Shown here one piece after another: positions 46,529-54,777 of a stretch of 64,000 nucleotides of DNA (its first letter is position 1; every line of letters starts with the position of its first letter). Position numbers and translations under genes: made by a program. This stretch comes from Theocolax elegans (Eukaryota > Arthropoda > Insecta > Hymenoptera > Cerocephalidae): assembly GCA_026168455.1 (NCBI GenBank), contig CM047426.1, positions 71,451,986 to 71,515,985 on the forward strand, written 5' to 3'. Below the pieces are notes generated by a model. The model was not told the origin of the DNA. It searched no databases and was given only the letters and a program-made list of their open reading frames with translations.

Positions 46529-47272
46529 TTATGAAAGCATTAGTGATGACAGTTTCTCTTTGTCAAATAAGTACTCTGCACTGGGAGGAATTTTACGAAG
46601 AGCACTCTTAAGATTTTTATTTGAAATGTCTGATAGTAAATAGTTCCTTCTAACTTCTATGCATTCCGATCTTTTACCACAAAGAATTTGTAAAATTTGA
46701 TCATAGTTTTTTGACGTTTGAGAATTTACACCAAAATAAGAATCTAGCTTATTGAATAATGATTGAGGATTTAATTCTGCAGGATTTGTAAAAGCCCAAT
46801 CTACGATTTCTTGTAAATTAGATTTTAAAAGATTTTTCTGATCTAAAATTGCGTTTGATATGCCTGCTAAAGCGCGCTCTGTAGGCGCAACAAGATCTTT
46901 ATATTTTTCAAAATGACAAAGTTCTTCGTTAACTTTTAATTCAACAAAGCCCGGTGATGCTAAGTGAGAATTTAAAATAGAAGAATATCTAACCTCTTTC
47001 CATTCATTAGTTCCAAAGCGTTGTAAATTAATTATTAAATCCAAACGTTCTTTACTCACAGGACGAATAACTCGCTTTTCATCAACTGATGTTTTTACCT
47101 CGTCAAAAGACAAAGACTTCTTTTCAATCGGTCTGTTTAAAAAATTTTCAGGATTGTTATTTTCTTGTGTGACATTTGTAGGTCTTTGTGACAGGACAAC
47201 ATTAGCTAAGAAATTAATCTGTTGTTTTGTGATGTTTGTATAATTGCAAACGTCGAGATTTTCTCTTTTCTA
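46529..47272 (-). pseudogene. DIRS-like gag-type ORF
   Basis: An open frame of about 245 codons precedes the RT on the same strand. It includes SRK-free, charged stretches such as PVSKERLDLIINLQRFGTNE and AELNPQSLFNKLDSYFG. Its position directly upstream of a DIRS-type RT suggests the gag-like ORF. The frame opens just after a stop at about 47273 without an AUG, and an AT-rich leader lies beyond, so the true start is lost or spliced. Confidence 0.55.
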
Positions 47273-47747
47273 TCTAATTTAAATACAGAAGTTATTATAG
47301 AATTATAAGACCCCATTTATTGAAAACTCTTTATTTTAATCTTCTCTTTTTATTTATATATTTTTTTTTATTTAAAATGGGTATATAATTTCCTCGGATT
47401 TATTTTGATTATTGAAATATGATTATTTTATTGGAGAAAACTCAGTTTGCAATTTTACTAATATTATGTCGTGTAATTGGATTAATGCTTAGCAGCTCAA
47501 AAGCTAAGCTTTGGATAATGTATTTGGATTCTGGATAAATTATCCCACAATCGCAGTTCAACAGCGATTTGTGATTTAATTTATCCTTTTTGCGTCGATT
47601 CAAATTTTACATAAATATCAAGCAGTTCAACAGCTCCAAATTTATGCAATATTTGATAGCGGATTATTAGCTTTGAATGGAAGGAAAGAACCGCAGCTCT
47701 GCAGCGTTTCTATTTGGATTTCTTATTCTAATTTTTCGCAGTGCTAC
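47273..47747. other. AT-rich DNA, possibly DIRS 5' region
   Basis: Two AGCAGYTCAA(A/C)AGCT-like words at about 47490 and 47620 suggest short internal repeats. No boundary of the DIRS-like element is visible. Confidence 0.3.
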
Positions 47748-47915
47748 AGAAACGCCTATGAAATTCGTCCCACCGCCCAGCAGTGCGCATGCGTCATCCC
47801 AATGCAACGCCGCTCTATTCGTTCGTAGAGCGACGTCGCATTGGGACGATGCATGCGCGCTGCAGAGCCCAGTTAACCTGCGACGGGCGATAACGCGAAT
47901 TTTATAGGCGTTTCC
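47748..47915. mobile_element. Short palindromic MITE, about 170 bp
   Basis: GAAACGCCTATGAAATTCG at the left is the imperfect inverse of CGAATTTTATAGGCGTTTCC at the right. GCGCATGCGTCATCCCAATG is mirrored by CATTGGGACGATGCATGCGC around a central GCTCTATTCGTTCGTAGAGC. It is GC-rich relative to its surroundings. The ORF across it is incidental. Confidence 0.65.
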
Positions 47916-48255
47916 GAAAAATCCAAAGTTTCATTTACCGGTGTATGTGTCGGGACACCGTTGCAGGGAGTTACTCACTGAGCATCCACGAATATATTTC
48001 ATGTAGGTTAATGAATGAACACACGTATAAATGAAATGTGCATTTATTACTTAGTATCACAGACTTCTTAGGTAAAACAATACTTACTTACTATTACATA
48101 ATTGAGAGTGTGTGCCACAGCTGTGGATAAGGTGATGTGTAAGCATTCGCGCGGGACAAGCTCCTGCTTCCTCCTCCGTTGGTGTGTAGGTTGCAACTTT
48201 ACCGGCTCGTCCTGTGAGCTTGTGGGCAGTGACGCCACATATGTACATCATATGA
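47916..48255 (-). mobile_element. Possible LTR fragment interrupted by the gypsy element
   Basis: TGTCGGGACACCGTTGCAGG begins at 47947. On the minus strand there is AATAAATGCACATTTCATTT followed by about 110 bases ending TGTCCCGACA, reminiscent of the R-U5 end of an LTR. No partner LTR or duplication is visible, and the gypsy insertion at 48260 cuts its other side. Confidence 0.3.
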
Positions 48256-48259
48256 AAGT

Positions 48260-49289
48260 TGTGACGGAAATCGTCACACAATCTATTCACGACGAATAGA
48301 GTATTTAAATTGTCGAATTGTAAGTCGTCGGAGCCTTTCGTATGTCAAGGCCAACCGACGACATTTGTTTACGTCGATCAAGTATACAATTACGCGCGCA
48401 ATAGTACGTAGGGATGAGAGCGCGAGAGTGTGTGTGTGTTCCCCACTCTCATCCCTTTTTCGAAAATTAGGCGATTGCCTAATTAGTATGTCCCGATCCG
48501 CCGCTCGAGGCGGACAAACTATAACCGGACCGATCGAGAGTTTTCCGGCTGAGAAAAGGCGCGTGAGGCGCAGAGCCGTCGAGTTCCGGGTTATCATCGC
48601 GAGGTGAGCCGCGAGTGATATCTGGTGTACACAAAAGGACGGGAAGTCAGTGTGTGAGTGTGGACGCGGTTCGCGGGACACTCGCCGCGGTACAGGGCCG
48701 CCTTTTGGACACCGCAGCCGACGTCGTCCTCCGTTGCCCAGGAGGACAAAGGGACACGGATCGGCTGGGCCATCCACGGGGCGCACCCCGGTAAGTTGTG
48801 CTTATATTACCGTGCGTTCCCCCCTTTCCCCGAGTGTATGAGAGTGTGTACATCGGGAGTGTATTCGGGTACGCCGGTACCCGAATAGCGGAGATCGGCA
48901 AAGTCAACCGCAGGCGAGGGTCTCGATCCGGTTGACTCCCGATACTTCCGCCCGCGCGAAGTAACATTGTCGCGGCACACGGCCTGGATGGCCATTTTGT
49001 TAATTAGATTATTTAAAATAAATGTTTTATTAATTTTAATTAATTGAGTTTGTTATTGTTCTCCCCGCTCCCGCCGACATCCTTTTATTTTATATCGTGT
49101 CGAGGCAAGGAGGATTGCCCGAATCCTCCATACCGATCGTCCCAGCGAACTCGCGTTCCTGGCGACAGCCCGCAGTTCGGATCAATAATAAATTAATTGT
49201 GTGCGCGGTATTGGGCAACGCGGCCCAACGATTAATTCTAATTATTAAAATTAATTAAATTAGATCGGGTGCGCGAATACCACGTCACA
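48260..49289 (+). repeat. 5' LTR
   Basis: The LTR starts with a self-complementary TGTGACGGAAATCGTCACA and ends CACGTCACA. A consensus-like splice donor, CCG|GTAAGT, lies at 48790/48791, and AATAAA is at about 49018. Several ORFs across it are incidental. The sequence appears identical to 58062-59091. Confidence 0.95.
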
Positions 49290-49291
49290 AA

Positions 49292-49309
49292 TGGCGACCG
49301 TGACAGGAC
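49292..49309 (+). promoter_or_regulatory. Primer-binding site for tRNA-Arg
   Basis: TGGCGACCGTGACAGGAC begins two bases after the LTR and is complementary to the 3' end, including CCA, of a typical insect arginine tRNA (from memory of that tRNA). It primes minus-strand DNA synthesis. Confidence 0.85.
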
Positions 49310-50315
49310 GTTCGGTTTCGTCCTCACCGATATATAATTTAAATTAAAGAAAGTTGTCGGCCATATTTTCGCGCGCGAGCAGTGTCGCGGCGAAACGTGA
49401 GCGGGTAGAGTTTGAGAGAGAGAGAGAGAGAGAGAGAGTGAGTAGTTCGAGTTAGAGAGTGAGAGAGAGAGAGAGAGCGCGAGAGACGGCGTGTGAGACG
49501 CGTCTCTATACCGGAGTATTCCCCCTCTTGCTCGGGTATCCGAGGAGAGGCATACATCGGTATATCGAGAGAGAGTTCGCGCGCGACCGTGTTTAGCCGG
49601 AAGCGCCCGATCTCACCGAGATCGGTCTCTCTCGATCGCAAGCTTGCCGGGAGATCTTTGCTTAGCTTGTATGGGAGCGGCAAAGTAGGGAGAGAGTAGC
49701 TTGCGCCGCGGATCGCGGGCAGCGAGAATCCCCCCCGAATAGCGCAAAGGAAAGACTTCGCGAGAGCCGATCATCATCGGCTCTCTCCGATTGCGCCCGC
49801 GAGTGGGAGTGAGAGAGAGAATCCCTAGTCGCGGGGGATCGGAGTAGGTGCTAGGCGGGCTATAGGTGTGTGAGTGAGAGAGATAGCGCGATCGCCTAGC
49901 CCCTTCGCGTGTATAAGTCTTCGCAGCTGGTTTCGCCGATAGAAACCACTGCGGCGAATTATTTTTATTTTTCCCAATATAATAAAATAATTTCGTTCCC
50001 GCGCGGGATCTAGTATGTATTTTATGGTGTGAGAGTGTTTCAAAACTAGATCCTTTCGGGTGAGGTAGCTGCCCCACCTCCCCCCCTTTTAAAGAAAATT
50101 TTATATAATTTAATTTTTCTTATCTACGGGACGCGGCGATAAAATTACTGTTATTTTATTTGAATTTGAGAGCGCAGTATTTTTATTTGGCTCTCCTCCC
50201 CTCCCTGACCCACGCATATATTATATGTAGTAAAATAACTAATAATTGTATTATTTATTACTATTTATTTCTATAATATATGTAATTTTATTTGTGTGTG
50301 AATAAAATATATTTT

Positions 50316-50408
50316 ACAACTATTGTTGATTATTTAGACTTGTTTGCAAGTTAAATAATTAACATTAAGTAACTTTGTGTGAATCAGCCGCAAAGTTACA
50401 ATAGTTGT
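50316..50408 (+). ncRNA. Leader module M1a: three-way junction
   Basis: The outer stem ACAACTATTG (50316-50325) pairs with CAATAGTTGT (50399-50408). It encloses hairpin H1 (50330-50358) and hairpin H2, whose 9-bp stem GTAACTTTG/CAAAGTTAC closes a loop of the form TGTGA....CCG. Confidence 0.6.
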
Positions 50409-50473
50409 AATATTAATTATTTAAACTCGTGTGTGAGTAAAATAATTAAAATTATATTTATTGCGATTATCTG

Positions 50474-50520
50474 ACAGTGATTATTCAATTTAATATTTTG
50501 TATTTATTGAGTATTACTGT
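50474..50520 (+). ncRNA. Leader module M2a: long hairpin with conserved loop
   Basis: ACAGTGATTATTCAAT pairs imperfectly with ATTGAGTATTACTGT. The loop contains TAATATTTTGTATT, which is repeated exactly in module M2b although the stem sequence there is unrelated. Confidence 0.6.
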
Positions 50521-50575
50521 TCATGATATTTGTAATATATTTTTGTAAATTTTTGAGTGTGAGAAAATTTTTTTT

Positions 50576-50669
50576 TATAACTCGTGTTAGTTGTTTAGAC
50601 TTGTTGCAAGTTAAACAATTAATATTAAGTATCTTTGTGTGATTGTTCCGCAAAGATGCGAGAGTTGTA
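50576..50669 (+). ncRNA. Leader module M1b: three-way junction
   Basis: This is the second copy of M1, about 260 bp after the first. The outer stem is UAUAACUC/GAGUUGUA. H2 is GTATCTTTG/CAAAGATGC, where the A-T pair of M1a is replaced by T-A. The loop again reads TGTGA....CCG. Confidence 0.6.
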
Positions 50670-50736
50670 AAATATAATTATTTAGACTCGAGAGTGAGTT
50701 AAATAATTGAATTTTTTTTGCATGTATTTTAATAAT

Positions 50737-50774
50737 CGGCATATAACCTAATATTTTGTATTCGTTATTTGCCG
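50737..50774 (+). ncRNA. Leader module M2b: long hairpin with conserved loop
   Basis: CGGCATATAAC pairs with GTTATTTGCCG (10 of 11 positions), and the flanking CATGTATT pairs with AATACATG. The loop TAATATTTTGTATT is identical to that of M2a. Confidence 0.6.
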
Positions 50775-51934
50775 TGAAATTTTAATACATGTAAAAAACT
50801 TTCTTTTCTCTTTTTGTGTGTTTAAATTATATCTCCACACATTTTTGCCAATTATTTAGACTTGTTTGTTAGTTAAATAATTGGTTATAATTTTTTTTTG
50901 TGGTGTGTTTGAGTAAAATTATTCGGTGTATAAATTTAATTGTTTAGACTTGTTAGCAAGTTAAATAATTAAATTTTCATTTCCTTTTCGATCAATTTAT
51001 TAAAAAAAAAGGAAATATAAATTATTTCAACTTGGTAGCAACATAAATTATTTATTTAGTCCTTTTTAGGATAAAATAAATATATTTCGCTGAAAAATTG
51101 TTGTTTGGGACGACAATTAGTGAAATAAGTATTTTTGTTGCAAACCATACGGGATTTACAACATTTAGTAAATACCCGTACTGTTGAAGTAATTTAATTA
51201 AATTTGTGTTTGTAGTATAGTGTAAATTATAAAGGAAATTTTTTTTTGTTGTTTTGAGCTTGGAAAAGCAAAATAATGAATAGTGTCTTGGTGTGTGTGA
51301 ATCACAAGACACTGTATTTATTCTTATATTTATTTTAAAATTAATTATTTAGGCTCGTTAGTGAGATAAATAATTTAATTTTTTCTTTGTCTTTTCTTCC
51401 TTTATAATTTGTTGTTCTGTATTTATTAATAGATTGAAGCTTTAATTATTTCAATTTCCATAACAAAATAAATTCTTTTCGCCAGTGAGGAATCTTTTGG
51501 ATTATAACTGGCGAGAGAGATATTTTGGGAAATCGTTAAATTTACCATTACTGGTTAAATTACCGACGATATTGAAATAATTTAAGGATTTCTTTTTGTT
51601 AATAATTAATTATTTTTGCTTGCAGAAGCAATTGTATAGAGTCTTGGTGCGTGTGAGTCACAAGACACTATTATAAACATTAATTATTTAGACTTGTGAG
51701 CAAGTTAAATAATTAATTTTAATTTGGTGCGAGTGTTAAGTGTGTGATTTGTCACAACTTTAACCAACAAAATTTAATTATTTTGTCCTTCTAAGGACGA
51801 AATAAATTCCTTTTAAAGAAAATCTTTTGGATTTTAATTAAGTGAATTAATTTTGTTGGTACACTAGTCGGTGCATTTTTACAATTTATTGTAATTAAGC
51901 CAACACCAAATTTTTTTTACTCGTTGGGAGTAAT

Positions 51935-52101
51935 AATTATTTTATTGTGGCGAGTCCAATAAAATAATTTCCAATTGAAAATTGGATACTTCCGAAGTAT
52001 TTGAAACACTAGGGATTTCATCTGAAATCCCGGTTGAGAGTACTTCTCCCGACGTAACACGTCGGCTGCTGCTGGTCAAAAAAAAAATAATGGCCAGCAG
52101 C
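51935..52101 (+). promoter_or_regulatory. Six consecutive hairpins at the gag start
   Basis: The stems are 51935-51947/51957-51969 (13 bp), 51971-51976/51980-51985 (6 bp), 51986-51992/51994-52000 (7 bp), 52012-52020/52023-52031 (9 bp), 52049-52055/52059-52065 (7 bp) and 52068-52075/52094-52101 (8 bp). All are perfectly paired. The last loop is A-rich and contains the first in-frame AUG at 52090. Confidence 0.75.
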
Positions 52102-54777
52102 TATGAAGCCCGAATGGCCCAGCTTATGCGTGAATCACGCATAGCTAGGGATATTCGTCGGGAAACGAAGAAGCTTCCAATTGAGGCAGTGTATGCCCAG
52201 TTGGAGCATCTGAGTTTAAACGCAAATGGCGAAGAGGCGGAGTGCCGCGAACGCCTTTTGCGTCACCGGATAAGATGTGTAGACATTAATCTGGAAATAC
52301 CATGGTTCCCTGAATACGATGAGAATGTAAGGGCAGAGCCTGCACATAAACCTCTAGTATGTCAGGAACTATGGGAAATTAGGAAACCCCGTTCCAGGAA
52401 AGGGAGTGTGGTCCCATCAGGAACGGAAGTTTCCTGCGAGTCCGAAATGTCGGATCGCGAAAGGGTTGCTAGTGACAGAGCACCTATTCCTGAAGAAGAT
52501 GGAGCTCTGTCACCAAGTGGTCAGTCTAGAAACTCGCCAATGAGTACTGCACAAAGCCCGAGGTTGGCATCAACAGGTGCTATACCTAAACGGTTTGGTG
52601 AGGTACTGGGAGCAAACATGACCACGACTGCAATCCCTTATGTTCCTGTTTCGGTGGCTGCAACCTCGTGCACAACCACTACGTCGACGGTTACGACCGT
52701 GACGACTGCTCAACTCGGAGGTTTTTATGCACCCGCACATTACCTCCCAATTGAAGAGCAGAGAAACAGCGGACATCTTGGCACTAGAGAGAGTGAAGTG
52801 CCAAAACAACATTTTGACTTGGGTTCGCAGACGGAAGCCGACCGTCGTACGTCACGAGGATACACCTCTAGACAATACGACAACAGGCAACCTGAAGCTA
52901 ATACAACCGAACGTCAATTTGTTGATGATAGGAATGGATATGACCTTCCTAATGACGTCAGTGTTCAATCTTACGAAAAACCGAGGTTTGAACAGAGACG
53001 TCGTCAGACCTCTTCTAAGACTTGTGAAGGACAAGATAGAAGAGAGAGGCGTGAGTACACGACTCCAAACGGAAAGTCACGATACCATCGTTCTGTGAGT
53101 AGAGCCTCAAGCGACGATGAACGTCGTGACAGCTGTACGGAGAGATGTACTCATAAACGTCAGTCCAACCGTAAACTCGACGACCGAGCACAGCCGGAAA
53201 TTTCGGAGCAAGGTCACAGAGAGAGGTCGGACAGACGTAGAGAAACGCCTCGAGAGAATCGTGCGGTGGCCACTTGCGATCAGAGTACTCAGACGGATTC
53301 GTCCGATGGGTATCAGTCTGATCGCGAACCTGCTCGTAGGAGATCCGATTCTCGTAGGGCGGCTGAAGGCCGACAAGAGAATAGGAATCCTTCTACCAGC
53401 AGGCGTAGGAGTTCCCGGACGGATAATAGAGATGACCGTCGGGAAAGAGAATCCTACGAGGCCAGGCCAAGGTATCGTGAAGACGATAACCGAACGCACG
53501 ATCGGACAGGGTGCGCACGAGAGCTGCGTATCTGGAACATGTCCTTTGATGGTGAGACCAAAAAGGACGCGGAAGAATTTCTGAACCGTTTGCACGACTT
53601 CAGAAATGACAACGAGTTCTCAGATCGCAGGATGTTCAGTGCCCTGCCCAATGTGTTCTCAAAATCAGCACTGTTCTGGTATAGAACAGTTCAGCCATCT
53701 CTTCGAGATTGGCGTGATTTTGAGATCGAGTTCCTAAATGAGTATGGCCGTATAATAAATGACGAAGATTTACTCATGGAACTTCGATCAAGAACACAAA
53801 ATGAGGGAGAAAAGGCTACGACGTTCTTGAACTGTTTCAGAGCGATCGTAAATAAGTTTAAAAGCCCCCCCTCATTAGAACAACAGGTGAAGATGGCCTA
53901 CTCGCAGATGAGGCCAGACTACCGTAGGTACATACCAGTACGTCAAATCAGGAATTTCTCTGATTTGACAAGCTACGGTAAAGAGTACGAGCAGCATTTA
54001 ACATGGGACACGAAATTTTCCAGTTCCAACGTTAAACGCGAGAAGCTCGTACCAGAAGCTTTTCCGAAACAGAGTGGTGCAGCACGAGTTTCGGGCAAAG
54101 TGGCGACTGTTACCGAAAAGAGTAAGGATGAGTCTTCTCATGCGGATAAACAGTCGTCGAAGAAAACTATTAAGAAGAAGAGCAAGAAAAGTGCGAAAAA
54201 CTCGCCAAACTCTTCTTCAAGCGAATACGAAGCAGCCGCTGTGTACGGTACTTCCAACGTCGCTAATAGTTTTCAGAAACGATACGGCAAATCGAATAAT
54301 GGAGTGAGTACCCCCAATTCGAAATCCGTATCGTACGTGCCTGTTTCTCAACAGTCACCTGGGCAACAAAAACAGAGCTCGGGCAAGAGAGAAAGACGTG
54401 TTTTGACGAATTCTCAACTGCCCCAGCAAAATGTTTTTGTCCCACAAATGGCACAAAACCTGGTGAGGTATGTGCAACCACAGGCGACGGCAGTAAATCC
54501 AACGAACCTGAGTACCAACTTTGTCGGCGTGTGTTTCACATGCCAAAAAGTCGGTCATAGGTCGTCGGATTGCCCGAGCCGAACATGCTACCGATGCGGA
54601 AACATTGGGCACTCCGCTGAGCAGTGCTCTACCGAATTGGTAGCAAAGGAGTGCCAGCTGTGTGGAACTAGTGGCGTTACACTCCAAACATGTCCTAACT
54701 GCGTCAGATTCCTCCAAAACGTGGGAAACCTGAACGCAGGGCACCCGAGCTGCCCCGGGCGCCCTGCACTGCAGTAA
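52090..54777 (+). CDS. gag: Gag polyprotein of the gypsy element
   Basis: I start at the first AUG (52090), giving 895 residues. The frame is open back to a TGA at 51976, so up to 37 extra N-terminal residues are possible if initiation is non-AUG (a TTG at 51982 sits in a hairpin). In order there is an acidic/basic N-terminal part, a long Arg/Asp/Glu/Ser-rich disordered stretch (roughly residues 260-470), a retrotransposon-gag capsid-type domain starting near WNMSFDGETKKDAEEFLNRL, a Lys/Ser-rich linker, and two CCHC zinc knuckles (CFTCQKVGHRSSDC and CYRCGNIGHSAEQC) followed by a third Cys cluster. It would form the virus-like particle and package the RNA through the knuckles. About 82 bases at the end overlap the pol frame. 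Confidence 0.9.
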   Translation: MASSYEARMAQLMRESRIARDIRRETKKLPIEAVYAQLEHLSLNANGEEAECRERLLRHRIRCVDINLEIPWFPEYDENVRAEPAHKPLVCQELWEIRKPRSRKGSVVPSGTEVSCESEMSDRERVASDRAPIPEEDGALSPSGQSRNSPMSTAQSPRLASTGAIPKRFGEVLGANMTTTAIPYVPVSVAATSCTTTTSTVTTVTTAQLGGFYAPAHYLPIEEQRNSGHLGTRESEVPKQHFDLGSQTEADRRTSRGYTSRQYDNRQPEANTTERQFVDDRNGYDLPNDVSVQSYEKPRFEQRRRQTSSKTCEGQDRRERREYTTPNGKSRYHRSVSRASSDDERRDSCTERCTHKRQSNRKLDDRAQPEISEQGHRERSDRRRETPRENRAVATCDQSTQTDSSDGYQSDREPARRRSDSRRAAEGRQENRNPSTSRRRSSRTDNRDDRRERESYEARPRYREDDNRTHDRTGCARELRIWNMSFDGETKKDAEEFLNRLHDFRNDNEFSDRRMFSALPNVFSKSALFWYRTVQPSLRDWRDFEIEFLNEYGRIINDEDLLMELRSRTQNEGEKATTFLNCFRAIVNKFKSPPSLEQQVKMAYSQMRPDYRRYIPVRQIRNFSDLTSYGKEYEQHLTWDTKFSSSNVKREKLVPEAFPKQSGAARVSGKVATVTEKSKDESSHADKQSSKKTIKKKSKKSAKNSPNSSSSEYEAAAVYGTSNVANSFQKRYGKSNNGVSTPNSKSVSYVPVSQQSPGQQKQSSGKRERRVLTNSQLPQQNVFVPQMAQNLVRYVQPQATAVNPTNLSTNFVGVCFTCQKVGHRSSDCPSRTCYRCGNIGHSAEQCSTELVAKECQLCGTSGVTLQTCPNCVRFLQNVGNLNAGHPSCPGRPALQ
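54723..54767 (+). promoter_or_regulatory. -1 ribosomal frameshift signal
   Basis: The heptamer G GGA AAC (54723-54729) is in the gag reading phase and fits X XXY YYZ. After a 6-base spacer comes a strong stem-loop: GCAGGGC (54736-54742) pairs with GCCCTGC (54761-54767) and CCCG (54744-54747) with CGGG (54756-54759), around one A-C mismatch. The pol frame is -1 relative to gag and open from just after a TAA at about 54693, so a shift here joins the two products. Confidence 0.85.

Larger units (their letters stand above)
49310..52089 (+). promoter_or_regulatory. 2.8-kb gag leader: GC/GA-rich part, then hairpin-array part
   Basis: No ORF of note lies between the primer site and gag. The first ~780 bases are GC-rich with GAGAGA runs. 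From about 50314 the leader is AT-rich and made of serial hairpins. TTATTTAGACTTG/CAAGTTAAATAA-type hairpins recur at about 50330, 50416, 50590, 50676, 50851, 50939, 51341 and 51685. Longer modules repeat with periods of about 260 and 358 bp. Six hairpins follow each other at 51935-52101, just before and around the first gag AUG. Several upstream AUGs occur, which argues against simple scanning. An alternative is that much of this is an intron removed from the donor at 48790. Confidence 0.7.

Noticed and set aside
48302..48995. Several Arg-rich ORFs in the 5' LTR (and repeated at 58085-58797)
   Set aside because: They occur in both LTRs on both strands, lack motifs and reflect GC-rich LTR sequence.
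49411..49480. GAGAGA runs in the gypsy leader as a recombination with the 16-kb GA tract
   Set aside because: Short GA runs are common in GC-rich leaders, and there is no shared unique sequence.
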